From the NCBI GenBank assembly GCA_011390515.1, contig JAABSJ010000027.1, positions 1 through 41,085 of the forward strand: 41,085 nucleotides of DNA. The letters run 5' to 3'. This stretch comes from Oscillatoria sp. GTDB lineage: Bacteria; Cyanobacteriota; Cyanobacteriia; Cyanobacteriales; Laspinemataceae. Shown one piece after another: positions 10,333-19,288 of this stretch. The translations under genes were made by a program, and so were the position numbers. The notes under the pieces are model-generated. The model ran no database searches. It was given only the letters and a program-made list of their open reading frames with translations, and was not told the origin of the DNA. Within the stretch, counting starts at the first letter, position 1. Every line of letters begins with the position of its first letter.

Positions 10333-10976
10333 CTTGATGAGATCTCTTTGGCGAAGAGGGTGGGTTTGACTTGAACTGTCCTGTTTAGAGTTCCTGTCTT
10401 GTCATCAACGGGATATGATCCACTGCTTTCCTAACCGCTATTTTTGATTCCCGATACTAGACGATCTCAAGGAAGTGAAGCGCTGACCTAAATTGCAGAC
10501 AATCGGCGGCAGTTAACTTTCCATTTATGATCACAAAAATTGCTGCCCAAACTGGCAGGTACTTTACATCATTGATTCACCTCCTTTCTCTCCTTTGTTC
10601 TCGCCTTATTTCATGAATCACGGATATTTACTCAAATTAGAGTTGAGATTAACAAAAAAATCAGGAAATAATCCAGACTGGCGGAGGGGTATGAATGAAT
10701 CATCGTGAAAAATCGAGGGTTTACGGATGAGGGCGGCTGCCCTTTGATTCAGATCTTCGGATTTTAAGATTGACCCAGAATTCCCCTCCATTAAAAATCC
10801 CCAGTTCGCGCCTGGAGAACTAGAAATCCTTAAAAATATCACTCAAAATTTCTGTGGACTAATAGAAATCCCATTCATTGCTGTTCAAGTGTGAAGAAAT
10901 TGACCCCGTGGCGATCGCACCCCTAAAATTTTCCTCATCCATTCTCCTCATTCAATATCGGAGTGCCAACAGCATC
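10333..10976. other. Intergenic region between receiver and kinase genes
   Basis: 640 bp. A 74-aa minus-strand frame (10618-10842) has no recognisable domain and no clear ribosome binding site, so I leave it uncalled. The region probably contains the kinase promoter. Confidence 0.4.
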
Positions 10977-11354
10977 CTAAACCGTCGGTTGCTTGGAAAT
11001 ATGTAACTGAATTTTCTCCAACAACCGAGGAAACTCCACGGGTTTGGTGTCATAATCATCGCATCCTGCCGCCAGACATTTCTCGCGATCGCCAGACATG
11101 GCATGAGCAGTTAATGCAATAATCGGGATCCACTGAGTATCCGCTGCCGCTTTAATCCGTCGGGTTGCTTCCCACCCATCCAGTACCGGCAAACTCATAT
11201 CCATCAAAATCAAGTCCGGTGTTTCGGCATGGGCCATTGTGACGCCTTGTCCGCCATCGACGGCTACGATGACCTCATAGCCCCGACGCTTCAGACGACG
11301 CAATAGCATATCCCGATTCATCTCATTATCTTCTACCAACAGGATCTTATGCAT
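10977..11354 (-). CDS. Single-domain response regulator
   Basis: A 125-aa stand-alone receiver domain, with acidic pocket VEDN at residues 7-10, phospho-acceptor Asp52 (LILMDMSLP), Thr82 (ALTAHAM) and Lys104 (DTKPVEF). The ALTAHAM...DREKC signature is typical of receivers that work in phosphorelays with hybrid kinases. It lacks an output domain, so it acts by protein contact or as a phosphate shuttle. It lies 640 bp upstream of the six-PAS kinase on the same strand, and the closely similar N-terminus of the cyclase receiver (NRDxLxRRLKRxGY in both) suggests that the two receivers derive from one duplication. Confidence 0.9.
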   Translation of the reverse strand: MHKILLVEDNEMNRDMLLRRLKRRGYEVIVAVDGGQGVTMAHAETPDLILMDMSLPVLDGWEATRRIKAAADTQWIPIIALTAHAMSGDREKCLAAGCDDYDTKPVEFPRLLEKIQLHISKQPTV

Positions 11355-11854
11355 TGCTTTCGGGTTCCCTTTGCTCCCCTTACTGTATGCCTTCCTTAAG
11401 GCTTTGTAGCATAACGCTCATTTCCTCGCCTCGATATTATGGCCCAGTTTCAACGCCCAGGTTGCTTGAAGGCGCGAATGGCTTAAAATCTGAGCGGGGT
11501 CACTCTGAATGCCCGGTTTGGCATGGAGCGTTTTGTTCTGTTCTCCCCCGGCGATCGGTCCCCTAATTGGGGCCTAGATCTCCCGTCTAGGAGCCATTTT
11601 CTATAAACTTACAAATCTATCTCCCTCTGCAACAATATTGCCCTCGCTTGTTTTGCAGTCACAACGATCCGCTCCTCCTCCAGTGCCTTTCTTAATTTAC
11701 TGTACTCGATCGCCACTCTTCCACAAGCTACATCATGGAACTGACATGGAACTGACTCAATGGTTTGATTAAAGGACCACCCCCAGAACCCTCCCAGTCC
11801 TCCGGACCGGAATTTTCCTCCACCCCTGCCCTCGATCCCCCGATCCATTGATTT
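11355..11854. other. Intergenic region between divergent genes
   Basis: 500 bp between the divergent receiver and ABC-transporter genes, so promoters for both directions should lie here. Short frames in it lack recognisable domains. No repeat or RNA gene was seen. Confidence 0.4.
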
Positions 11855-12637
11855 ATGTCCTTACCCAACCCCCCTGTTAGCGATTCAGTTGTAGAATTTT
11901 GGGATGTCACCTTTCGGGTGAATCACCGCAATTTAGTCTCCAATTTGAATTTTAAAGTCAACCGTGGTGAAGCGTTAGTGCTGATCGGACGCAGTGGCAG
12001 CGGCAAAAGTACCACGATCGCCCTGATGGATGCTCTAAAAATTCCCACTCATGGCGAGGTCCTCGTCGAGGGCAAACCCACCACTCAATGGGACCCGATT
12101 CAGTTGCGGCGACGGATGGGCTATGTCATTCAGGACATTGGTTTATTTCCCCATTTCACCGTGGCTCAAAATGTGGGTCTCGTCCCGTCTCTTCAGGGGT
12201 GGGACCGCGATCGCATCCAGAACCGCGTCACCGAACTCCTCGAACTCGTCGGGTTAGAACCCCAACATTTCCTCCACCGCTACCCTCATCAACTCTCCGG
12301 GGGGCAACGCCAGCGCATCGGCGTCGCCCGTGCCCTAGCGGCGGATCCCCCCGTCTTGCTCATGGATGAACCCTTTGGGGCCTTGGACCCGATTACCCGC
12401 CTCGAACTCCAAGGGGAATTTAAACACCTGCAACAGCAACTCGGCAAAACCGTAATATTTGTAACCCATGACATTCACGAAGCCTTGCGCTTGGCAACCC
12501 GCATCGGCTTGATGCAAGATGGCAAACTGGTCATGTTAGGCACTCCTACAGAATTGTTGCAATCCGAACATCCCGAAGCTCAAGCCTTTATCCGCTGCCT
12601 CCCCACTCCCACCTTCGATGGAACTGCTGAGTTTTAG
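11855..12637 (+). CDS. Osmoprotectant ABC transporter ATPase
   Basis: A 260-aa ABC ATPase. The Walker A motif is LIGRSGSGKST (about 43-53), the Q-loop VIQDIGLFPHFTV, the signature LSGGQRQRIGVARAL (about 148-162), Walker B VLLMDEPFGALDP and the switch His VTHDIHEA. The wording of these motifs matches the OpuBA/OpuCA/ProV group that imports glycine betaine, choline or carnitine. The C-terminal CBS domains of OpuCA are missing, so it resembles the short form. It is the first gene of a three-gene set with a permease (12851) and a binding lipoprotein (13480). The 213-bp gap before the permease holds two palindromic repeats. Confidence 0.88.
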   Translation: MSLPNPPVSDSVVEFWDVTFRVNHRNLVSNLNFKVNRGEALVLIGRSGSGKSTTIALMDALKIPTHGEVLVEGKPTTQWDPIQLRRRMGYVIQDIGLFPHFTVAQNVGLVPSLQGWDRDRIQNRVTELLELVGLEPQHFLHRYPHQLSGGQRQRIGVARALAADPPVLLMDEPFGALDPITRLELQGEFKHLQQQLGKTVIFVTHDIHEALRLATRIGLMQDGKLVMLGTPTELLQSEHPEAQAFIRCLPTPTFDGTAEF

Positions 12638-12651
12638 GGGTTCCTGGGGAC

Positions 12652-12719
12652 AAGAAACCCGGTTTCTTGACAAAATTTTGGCTATGGAGTCGCAAATCTT
12701 GGGCAGAAACCCGGTTTCT
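12652..12719. repeat. Pair of AGAAACCCGGTTTCT palindromes
   Basis: Two copies of the interspersed palindrome, AAGAAACCCGGTTTCTT (12652-12668) and AGAAACCCGGTTTCT (about 12705-12719), lie in the transporter intergenic gap. The same palindrome family recurs three times at 40178-40288. It is a short REP-like element. Confidence 0.7.
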
Positions 12720-12850
12720 CAGCCGTTGCGCTATCAATCCCAGGACCTCCGCAATTTATAACATCGACCCATGAATGACTGGCGATTCGCGATTCGCAGC
12801 TACATTTAGGGTTTGTCCTTCCAACCTCGTTAACTGTATCAGCCTGAATA

Positions 12851-13483
12851 ATGGATGAGTTTTTTCTGATTCGATATAGCGAAGAAATTTTACGTCGGAG
12901 TGGCGAACATTTATTTTTAGTGGCGATCGCCATTACCATTGCCACCACCGTCGGGATTCCCCTGGGCATTCTCATCACCCGAAAACCGCACCTCTCCCCG
13001 AGCATTCTGGGGGTTGCCAATATCCTGCAAACCGTTCCCAGTTTAGCCCTCTTTGGCTTTTTAATTTCCGTGCCCATCATTGGCGGAATTGGCTCAGTTC
13101 CCGCCATCTTTGCCCTGACTTTATATGCCTTATTACCGATTATTCGCAATACCTATACTGGCATTATTGGGGTAGATCCAGCCATTCGTGAGGCGGGACG
13201 GGGTATGGGGATGACCGATTGGCAATTGCTCTCCCAAGTGGAGATTCCTTTGGCAATGGGGGTGATTTTGGCTGGGGTGCGAGTCTCCACGGCAATCTCC
13301 GTGGGAACAGCGACGATTGCTGCTGCGATCGGGGCCGGTGGATTGGGGGCTTTGATTTTTCAAGGGATTTCGATGGTGAACAATCAACTGATTTTAGCCG
13401 GGGCAGTTCCGGCAGCGGCGATCGCTTTAATTGCCGATGGGGCGATCGGCTGGCTTGAACATCAATTAACGGTCAAAAAATGA
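12851..13483 (+). CDS. Osmoprotectant ABC transporter permease
   Basis: A 210-aa integral membrane permease with five or six hydrophobic segments. It has the binding-protein-dependent transporter EAA-type loop IREAGRGMGMTDWQLLSQVEIPLAMGVILAG (core EAGRGMGMTDWQLLSQVEIP, about 115-135), which contacts the ATPase. The block ILQTVPSLALFGFLI is typical of OpuBB/OpuCB permeases. Its stop overlaps the start of the binding-protein gene by 4 bp (ATGA), so the two are translationally coupled. With the ATPase upstream it forms the membrane channel of the importer. Confidence 0.88.
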   Translation: MDEFFLIRYSEEILRRSGEHLFLVAIAITIATTVGIPLGILITRKPHLSPSILGVANILQTVPSLALFGFLISVPIIGGIGSVPAIFALTLYALLPIIRNTYTGIIGVDPAIREAGRGMGMTDWQLLSQVEIPLAMGVILAGVRVSTAISVGTATIAAAIGAGGLGALIFQGISMVNNQLILAGAVPAAAIALIADGAIGWLEHQLTVKK

Positions 13484-14394
13484 AGGTCAAACAAGTTTTA
13501 TTCTTAGCCCTTTGCATGGTCACTTTAGGGACAGTCGCCAGTTGCCAAACTGACAACTCCCGCCCCAGGGGAAGGGCAGATATTGTGATTTGCTCTAAAA
13601 ATTTCACCGAGCAAAATATCCTCGGTGAACTCCTCGCCCAACAGATAGAATCCCAAACCGATTTAACCGTTGATCGCCAGTTAAATTTAGGCGGGACATT
13701 CCTCTGCCATGATGGCCTCCGAACCGGCCAAATTGATGCTTATGTTGAATATACCGGCACAGCTTTTACCGCCATTTTAAACCAGACCCCCATCTCGGAC
13801 GCGGAAACGGTTTACCAAAACGTAAAAAGCGCCTATCAAGACCAATTTAATCTCACCGTCATGCCTCCATTAGGTTTTAATAATACCTTTGCAATCATGG
13901 TCCGAGGAGAAGATGCGCGGAACTTGAATTTAAAAACCCTCTCCGATGCGGCTGAACATACCCCCGAATGGACAGCGGGATTTGGCTATGAATTTATGAG
14001 TCGGGAAGATGGTTTTCCCGGCTTGGCTGCCACCTATCAGCTAACCTTTGCCCGCCCTCCCGAAGTCATGGATTTAGGATTAATGTATCGGGCCTTAGTT
14101 TATAAAAAAGTCGATTTAATTGCCGGAGATTCTACCAATGGATTGATTGACAAATTGGGATTGGTTGTGCTAGAAGATGACAGAAATTATTTTCCCCCTT
14201 ATCAAGCAGTCCCAATAATTCGGACTGAAACATTAGAAAAACATCCCGAGTTAGAAGCAGCAATTCTCCAATTGGCGGGATTAATTTCCGAAGCAGAAAT
14301 GCAACAAATGAACTATCAAGTGGATGGGGAATTTCGCCGCTATGATGAAGTAGTGCGGGAATTTTTGGCCTCGAAACAAGCGCCGCAGGAGTGA
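13480..14394 (+). CDS. Osmoprotectant-binding lipoprotein
   Basis: A 304-aa substrate-binding protein. Residues 1-22 form a lipoprotein signal ending in the lipobox VASC, so Cys22 should be lipidated and the protein anchored outside the plasma membrane. The mature part has the OpuAC/OpuBC pattern: IVICSKNFTEQNILGELLAQ near the N-terminus, LNLGGTFLCHDGLRTGQIDAYVEYTGTA, and a second lobe with GLMYRALVYKKVDLIAGDSTNG. Family members bind quaternary amines (glycine betaine, choline, carnitine); the exact ligand is not decided by sequence alone. It ends the operon; no strong intrinsic terminator follows. Confidence 0.88.
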   Translation: MKVKQVLFLALCMVTLGTVASCQTDNSRPRGRADIVICSKNFTEQNILGELLAQQIESQTDLTVDRQLNLGGTFLCHDGLRTGQIDAYVEYTGTAFTAILNQTPISDAETVYQNVKSAYQDQFNLTVMPPLGFNNTFAIMVRGEDARNLNLKTLSDAAEHTPEWTAGFGYEFMSREDGFPGLAATYQLTFARPPEVMDLGLMYRALVYKKVDLIAGDSTNGLIDKLGLVVLEDDRNYFPPYQAVPIIRTETLEKHPELEAAILQLAGLISEAEMQQMNYQVDGEFRRYDEVVREFLASKQAPQE

Positions 14395-14531
14395 TTCTGA
14401 ATCCGGTTTGGGTGAGGAAAAACCCACAGTTTCCAGGGTGGGGCTTTTGGGGACGCCCGGTGATGCCGAGGACTGCTGCGGTGTCAAGTTAGAACGCAAT
14501 GGGGGCCGAAACCCCCATCTACAGAATTGAG

Positions 14532-14627
14532 TTAGATCAGCTTGACGGCACGCAATCCAAACATGAGGACCACGGCACTGACGAAGGCACCACCGACAAT
14601 CAAAGCGTAAGCAAGGATTCCAGACAT
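14532..14627 (-). CDS. petL: Cytochrome b6f subunit PetL (31 aa)
   Basis: A 31-residue single-span membrane peptide starting [15 protein letters not shown] and ending FGLRAVKLI. The length, one transmembrane helix and basic C-terminal xGLRxxKLI tail match PetL, the small peripheral subunit of the cytochrome b6f complex in thylakoids. GGAGAT lies about 10 bases upstream of the ATG at 14627 as a ribosome binding site. The longer frame up to 14744 has no support. It is divergent from aroB. Other tiny photosynthetic subunits (PetM, PetN, PetG, Ycf12) match less well. I assign PetL from memory of the family pattern. Confidence 0.65.
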   Translation of the reverse strand: MSGILAYALIVGGAFVSAVVLMFGLRAVKLI

Positions 14628-14721
14628 TGAGAAGTATCTCCATTTAAAATCGCTACCCACCATTGAATCATGGCTTGCGATACAATACAGCCCTCTAGTT
14701 TTAGTGAATGGGTTGTTTACC

Positions 14722-15816
14722 ATGCCGTCTGTTATCCGCGTCAATCTGCCCCAGGACTCTTATGATATTGCGATCGCCCCTCAATCCTTAGATCAACTCG
14801 GGACGCAGATGCAGCCCCTGAAGTTGGGGAAAAAAGTCTTAGTGGTGTCCAACCCAGTGGTGGATCGACGGTATGGCGATCGCCTCCGGTCCTCTTTAAC
14901 CGCAGCGGGATTTGACGTCTCCACCTGCATCCTGATGGCAGGAGAACAATACAAAACCCTGCGATCCATCCAAAAAATTTACGATGCGGCCCTATCTCAG
15001 CGCCTAGAAAGGTCCTCCACAATGGTCGCTTTAGGCGGTGGAGTTGTGGGAGATATGACCGGATTTGCAGCAGCGACTTGGTTAAGGGGGATTAATTTTG
15101 TCCAAGTTCCCACGACCCTGTTAGCGATGGTGGATGCGTCGATTGGGGGCAAAACTGGGGTGAATCATCCCCAGGGGAAAAATCTGATTGGGGCATTTTA
15201 TCAACCGAAGTTGGTGGCGATCGACCCCGAGGTGCTAAAAACCCTCCCAGCCCGGGAATTTCGAGCCGGAATGGCCGAGGTGATTAAATATGGGGTGATT
15301 TGGGATGCGGAATTATTCACCCAGATGGAACAGGCAAAACGGTTGGATCAGTTGCGGTATGTAGATGCAGGATTTTTGGAAGAAATTCTCGCCCGTTCTT
15401 GCCAAAGTAAAGCGGATGTCGTCGGCAAAGATGAAAAAGAAGCGGGATTGCGGGCGATTCTGAATTATGGTCACACGATAGGTCATGCGGTGGAAAGTTT
15501 GACGCATTATAAGGGGACGAATCACGGGGAAGCGGTGGCGATCGGGATGGTGGCGGCATCGCGGATAGCAGTGGCGTTGGGACTCTGGGATGAGGAGTGC
15601 GATCGCCGTCAGTTTGCCTTGATTGAAAAAGCCGGGTTGCCGACGAAATTACCTGAAGGATTGAATCTTGAGGAAATTATTGACACCCTGCAAACCGATA
15701 AGAAGGTCAAAGATGGACAAGTGCGGTTTGTGTTACCGACGCAAATAGGGGCCGCAACTGTGAGCGATCGCGTGACGTCAGATTTGATTCGCCAGATATT
15801 GCCGGGAATGCAGTAA
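14722..15816 (+). CDS. aroB: 3-dehydroquinate synthase
   Basis: A 364-aa enzyme of the shikimate pathway that converts DAHP to 3-dehydroquinate using NAD and a divalent metal. Family marks are present in order: the NAD-binding stretch [40 protein letters not shown], the metal-binding [11 protein letters not shown] and HGEAVAIGM. The length is normal. The ATG at 14722 gives [11 protein letters not shown]; an in-frame ATG at 14704 adds only six residues. It stands alone, divergent from petL. Confidence 0.95.
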   Translation: MPSVIRVNLPQDSYDIAIAPQSLDQLGTQMQPLKLGKKVLVVSNPVVDRRYGDRLRSSLTAAGFDVSTCILMAGEQYKTLRSIQKIYDAALSQRLERSSTMVALGGGVVGDMTGFAAATWLRGINFVQVPTTLLAMVDASIGGKTGVNHPQGKNLIGAFYQPKLVAIDPEVLKTLPAREFRAGMAEVIKYGVIWDAELFTQMEQAKRLDQLRYVDAGFLEEILARSCQSKADVVGKDEKEAGLRAILNYGHTIGHAVESLTHYKGTNHGEAVAIGMVAASRIAVALGLWDEECDRRQFALIEKAGLPTKLPEGLNLEEIIDTLQTDKKVKDGQVRFVLPTQIGAATVSDRVTSDLIRQILPGMQ

Positions 15817-15858
15817 CGCCGGTTCACCTTGGAGAGTCGGCAAAATCTGAATTATGCC

Positions 15859-15891
15859 AGAGGCGATCGCCTATTCAATGCGATCGCCTCT
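15859..15891. repeat. HIP1-based hairpin downstream of aroB
   Basis: AGAGGCGATCGC and GCGATCGCCTCT form a 12-bp stem around a 9-nt loop. No T-run follows on either strand, so it is a palindrome rather than a clear terminator. It lies between the convergent aroB and ribbon-helix-helix genes. Confidence 0.55.
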
Positions 15892-15923
15892 AAATGTTGA
15901 ACTCAAAAAATCCCTAAATTCGA

Positions 15924-16259
15924 CTATCCAACCAGACTCTCTATACTCAGTGGCACCATATCGCCCCCAGTTGTTAAGCCTAATAACATGGGTTCTTGTG
16001 GTTGAATCACTTTGCCAGTAAGGACACACCGTTCCTCTCGCTGGGCCGTCGCATCTAAACTGGCGCGAATATCGTCTCTCGAAAATGAAGGTCGATACTC
16101 TCCTGATTTTTGCTGGACGTAATTCCAGAGCACATCTCGAATCAAGGATTGATACCCTTGATTGCCAGAAATGGCTTTCAGGCTTTCTTTCAGAGATCTC
16201 TCTAAGCGGATGCTGGTGACTTCCATTTCGGTGGTGGAGGTTCGAGTAATCGCAGTCAT
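15924..16259 (-). CDS. Ribbon-helix-helix domain protein
   Basis: A 111-aa protein. Residues 10-50 (EMEVTSIRLERSLKESLKAI, then GNQGYQSLIRDVLWNYV) fit a CopG/MetJ-type ribbon-helix-helix: one beta strand and two helices that would dimerise and bind DNA. The C-terminal half (REERCVLTGKVIQPQEPMLLGLTTGGDMVPL) is a small beta-rich region seen in cyanobacterial relatives without known function. No toxin gene adjoins it, so a toxin-antitoxin pair is not supported. Likely a small regulator; its targets are unknown. Confidence 0.65.
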   Translation of the reverse strand: MTAITRTSTTEMEVTSIRLERSLKESLKAISGNQGYQSLIRDVLWNYVQQKSGEYRPSFSRDDIRASLDATAQREERCVLTGKVIQPQEPMLLGLTTGGDMVPLSIESLVG

Positions 16260-16639
16260 AACTTTTTTCCTCTGGAGGGTTTACATTCTCTGTAATATTA
16301 GTGTAGTATGTTTGGTGGAGAATTCAAGCCCTTGCTTTCAAAAAATCTAAACGTGAACTTTTTACCCCTCCTTCCTACAATCACCGGACTGTATGCCAAT
16401 GGCTTGGGCCGTGATGTTGATGCAGGCGATCGCCTCGTGACATCGGCTATAGCTTTGGTGTCCATTGGGCAGGTTGAGTATCATAGGAATGCGGACCGAA
16501 ATTTCGAGATGAGCGAGGATTTTAAATCCGAGTTAGGCCAGCTACCAGCATGGCCAAGTATTCATAGCAGAAGCGGGAGGGATAGGCATCAAGTGCCGGA
16601 TCCATCTAGGACGAGAAGACCCTAATAATAAGAGTTTTT

Positions 16640-16687
16640 TCAGCCCCCGCTTCCCCTAAATCAGGAAGTGGGGGCTGTTTTTTTAAG
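16640..16687 (+). terminator. Intrinsic terminator or attenuator before HNH gene
   Basis: AGCCCCCGCTTCC pairs with GGAAGTGGGGGCT around a short loop, and is followed by a run of seven T. It has textbook terminator form. It ends only about ten bases before the start codon of the HNH gene, so it may stop an upstream transcript or act as an attenuator for that gene. Confidence 0.8.
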
Positions 16688-16697
16688 GAGTCGAGTC

Positions 16698-17246
16698 GTG
16701 AATAGCATAACTGATGTGTTAACAAAATCGGTGGTGGTGTTTTCTAAAAACTACTTACCGATTAGCCGAGTCAACATTAAACGAGCAATTGTCCTGTTAA
16801 TTGCAGGCAAGGCCGAACCCTTGGAGTTAAGCTATGGCAGCAATAGCGACGACTTTGGCCTGGAGAACCCGCGAATGTATGAGGTGCGATCGCCCTCTCA
16901 AGTGGTGATGGTTCCTCCTCATATCCGCCTAACCATTACGGGGACTGAACGGATTTGGAAGGTGCCTCCGGTCAACCGTCGGGAAGTCCTCAAACGGGAC
17001 CACCATGCCTGTCAATATTGCGGCAGTACGAAACATTTAACCCTGGATCATGTCTTGCCTAAATCCCGAGGCGGCAGTCATAGTTGGGATAATGTCGTAA
17101 CCGCCTGCATGAGTTGCAATTCTCGCAAGGGCGATCGCACTCCGATGGAAGCCGGAATGTCCCTCAAAAGCAAACTCAAGGCCCCCATCCACCCGGCCAT
17201 CTCATTTGCAGAACAATTCTGGAGTGATTTGAAGGGTTCCGAGTGA
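16698..17246 (+). CDS. HNH endonuclease family protein
   Basis: A 182-aa protein. The HNH zinc-finger nuclease core is at about residues 105-150: CQYCGSTKHLTLDHVLPKSRGG and CMSCNSRKGDRTP, giving CxxC pairs and the catalytic His in LDHVLP. The N-terminal 90 residues (VFSKNYLPISRVNIKRAIVLL) are the conserved module of a common cyanobacterial HNH family of unknown target. The GTG at 16698 is chosen because AAGGAG lies 7 bases upstream. The longer frame starting at 16668 would begin inside the terminator stem. Unlike the array HNH genes it has normal host base composition and a HIP1 site, so it looks resident. Confidence 0.85.
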   Translation: MNSITDVLTKSVVVFSKNYLPISRVNIKRAIVLLIAGKAEPLELSYGSNSDDFGLENPRMYEVRSPSQVVMVPPHIRLTITGTERIWKVPPVNRREVLKRDHHACQYCGSTKHLTLDHVLPKSRGGSHSWDNVVTACMSCNSRKGDRTPMEAGMSLKSKLKAPIHPAISFAEQFWSDLKGSE

Positions 17247-17485
17247 GAGCAACCCGGGATTTGATGTACAATTTGTACACATTTTTTGGAGAAAAGCTCA
17301 AGGGAAGAGGTTTAGACCGAGTGAATCTGAGATTGGGAATTGCCAATCGTTCAATAAATTTTTGATGTTGCACAATTCTATAGCCTATATTCGCCCTTTT
17401 TTGTGAATCACATAAGTTCGGGCGACTCAGACTCTCACTCAAAGGCGAAGCAAGAATAACTCACAAAGACGAGAGATCACTGGCA

Positions 17486-17881
17486 ATGCTGAAGTTCATT
17501 TATACTGAAACCGGCTTTAACCTAGAGCGTCTGCCTGACTCCATTGAGGAAGTCGTGGCGACCCGTGCAGTGGTGGCGATGCGAGTGGGTGAAAGCATCG
17601 CGATCGCACCCTCTAGCGCGTCATTTTTGCTGCCAGCAGATTTGCCCGGACTGAAATTTCTGGAAGCAGAGGCGTTAAACGATCCAGGCGACATGATTTC
17701 GATTTGCGTTGCCGATCGCGAGTATGTGGAAGTCAGCCTACGCGGGACTTGGATCTCTACGGATTCCCAGAACGATTTTGGGGTTTTTCTCACCGCCTTG
17801 AGCGATCGGGCTGAGTTCTATGTCCTCAAGTGTTCCGAGGAAGCGAAGGCGGGGGTTTCCCTACTCAATGAAGTCGATTGA
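17486..17881 (+). CDS. Conserved hypothetical protein
   Basis: A 131-aa, acidic, soluble protein with no signal peptide or membrane segment. It begins MLKFIYTETGFNLERLPDSI and contains alternating beta-like hydrophobic stretches (AVVAMRVGESIAIAPSSASF, MISICVADREYVEVSLRGTW). I do not recognise a domain. HIP1-containing codon use and position between resident genes suggest a genuine cyanobacterial gene. It is convergent with the minus-strand gene at 17984, with a terminator hairpin in between. Confidence 0.6.
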   Translation: MLKFIYTETGFNLERLPDSIEEVVATRAVVAMRVGESIAIAPSSASFLLPADLPGLKFLEAEALNDPGDMISICVADREYVEVSLRGTWISTDSQNDFGVFLTALSDRAEFYVLKCSEEAKAGVSLLNEVD

Positions 17882-17882
17882 T

Positions 17883-17928
17883 CTAAAAAAATGAACCCAG
17901 AGACACTGGAAGTATCTGGGTTCATTCG
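17883..17928 (-). terminator. Terminator for the minus-strand gene at 17984
   Basis: AATGAACCCAGA and TCTGGGTTCATT form a 12-bp stem. Read on the minus strand, the stem is followed by a run of seven T, so it works for transcription coming from 18679. On the plus strand the 3' side is GC-rich. Confidence 0.75.
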
Positions 17929-17983
17929 GGGTTGAACTCTATTTTTTCTGAAATCCACTCAGGCGATCGCCCTCCTATTTATC

Positions 17984-18679
17984 CTACTGATTAATTCGCG
18001 AGCACAACCCTGGACCGCCCTCGACCACCATATTATCCACACAATTGGCATACTCCATCGCCGGAGTATTTCCCGGTTGAAACGTAATAGTAGAACGATT
18101 ACCCGCTGCATCCGCATATTGCACCAGCAAGTTTTCTTCTACAAAACTCAAGGACGTAATATCCCTCAACCCATAAGTCGAAAACTCATTCGGAAAGGGT
18201 CTCGGTCCCGGGACTTGCACTCGATAGATGGCATATCCTCCCGGTTGCGGATCAATGACGAAAATGCCACTGGTGGTAATGGCGGCAAAATAATCCAAGA
18301 CAACTCCTACTACAATATGTCCCGTCAACGGATTAACCGTTACCTCGGCAAATAAATCCCCACTCAGTTCGCGATCGACCTGATTTCCGGTTTCTTTATC
18401 GTAGGTATCCAGCACCAAGACGTTCAGTTCATCCACATCAATGGTATAGGTATTTCCTCCCCACTCCCCTCGGAGTTGTTTCCGGTCCGAAATAATCTCG
18501 ACTTCCGGAGAAAATCTAGGGCTGTCGGTTTGCTTTCTCCAGGTTCGGACAAATGCTGAATCATCGCTTAACCATTCGGGATGATTCGCTTCTATTTTTT
18601 GTTGGAGGATAGTCAGGGCTTGATTTTGATGCGGGAGTTGTTGGTAGTAGTGGGCAACATTGATTAAAGAAATGCTCAT
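17984..18679 (-). CDS. Hypothetical protein
   Basis: A 231-aa protein starting MSISLINVAHYYQQLPHQNQ; an alternative start three codons earlier is possible. The first 60 residues are helical, and the rest is rich in short beta strands and aromatic residues (GEWGGNTYTIDVDELNVLVLD, GIFVIDPQPGGYAIYRVQVP in part). There is no clear signal peptide. The C-terminal half contains two cysteines in CVDN and LCSR, which could pair. I do not recognise a family. The terminator at 17883 closes its transcript. Confidence 0.55.
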   Translation of the reverse strand: MSISLINVAHYYQQLPHQNQALTILQQKIEANHPEWLSDDSAFVRTWRKQTDSPRFSPEVEIISDRKQLRGEWGGNTYTIDVDELNVLVLDTYDKETGNQVDRELSGDLFAEVTVNPLTGHIVVGVVLDYFAAITTSGIFVIDPQPGGYAIYRVQVPGPRPFPNEFSTYGLRDITSLSFVEENLLVQYADAAGNRSTITFQPGNTPAMEYANCVDNMVVEGGPGLCSRINQ

Positions 18680-19056
18680 GAATATCATTGAGTCCTATTG
18701 TTGCTTTACAGTGGTTAGATTATAACCATTTTGTGAAAAAATTGCCGGAAGTGACGGGCGTTGAGAGAGCAAGATTTTCATTTGGGTCTTAAATTCTGTA
18801 ATTTGTTTCTGGGTGGGTTGGGTGGGCTGCCAACTCTTGCGGGTCATCAGGCGATCGCCCCAATCCTAGCCATTCCATCGAAGAGAGTCAGCACCGTCCG
18901 TCTTGGCCCATCGGGATCCATCCCATACTTCAGACTTTCCTCATTGTAGTATGTTGACCCGGGCAGTCTTTTCAGTAAAATTATCGCTTAAAACCCTTTA
19001 AATGCAAGCATTTCAATGAAATCTCAAAAAAATCTCAAAAAATTTTCCAAAACCCC
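18680..19056. other. Intergenic region before the RNA operon
   Basis: About 380 bp between divergent transcription units. It holds no recognised gene. The last 60 bases are A-rich with repeated ATCTCAAAAAA, which may act as an UP element for the strong promoter that follows. Confidence 0.4.
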
Positions 19057-19085
19057 TTGACAGTTTTGTAGTATGTATGTAGCAT
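19057..19085 (+). promoter_or_regulatory. Promoter of the tRNA-array operon
   Basis: TTGACA (19057-19062), a 17-bp spacer and TAGCAT (19080-19085). The same CCCCTTGACAG start, a TAGTATG inside the spacer and the same spacing recur at 25375 before the Ro operon. The -35 is perfect. Together with the boxA 55 bases downstream this looks like a stable-RNA promoter. Confidence 0.75.
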
Positions 19086-19139
19086 ATAAATATGAGGCGA
19101 GAGGGACAGGGCAAAACGCTCTACCCAAACGCCCACATC

Positions 19140-19159
19140 GAACCTTGAAAACTGAATAA
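19140..19159 (+). promoter_or_regulatory. boxA antiterminator, tRNA-array leader
   Basis: GAACCTTGAAAACTGAATAA matches the boxA block (GAACCTTGAAAA) of cyanobacterial 16S-23S spacers, where the Nus complex assembles to prevent Rho-dependent termination of untranslated RNA. An 18-nt identical block (ACCTTGAAAACTGAATAA) occurs at 25448. No rRNA gene is nearby, so its role should be antitermination through the more than 5-kb, largely untranslated array. Confidence 0.75.
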
Positions 19160-19204
19160 TCAAAGGGCCATTTAATGAAAACGGAAACAATGGCGGACTC
19201 ACTG

Positions 19205-19238
19205 GGTGGGAATCATTCCCTTGAATCATTCCCACCCC
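19205..19238 (+). other. Leader hairpin before first array tRNA
   Basis: GGGTGGGAAT pairs with ATTCCCACCC around a loop of about 14 nt, between boxA and tRNA-Asp. No T-run follows. It could be an RNase III or other processing site. Confidence 0.5.
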
Positions 19239-19288
19239 ATCAACCGCCAAACTTTTCCAAATTCCATGTAATCTAATGCTGATTTCAT

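Noticed and set aside
15924..16259. Ribbon-helix-helix protein as a toxin-antitoxin antitoxin
   Set aside because: No small toxin-like gene lies next to it on either side.
16610..16623. GACGAGAAGACCCT resembling a 23S rRNA domain V segment
   Set aside because: Only about 14 nt, and the form matches mitochondrial rather than bacterial rRNA (bacteria have GACGGAAAGACCCC). No flanking similarity or structure.
16308..16625. 105-aa open frame before the terminator
   Set aside because: No domain, poor ribosome site and atypical composition. The region may be an untranslated transcript but I cannot identify it.
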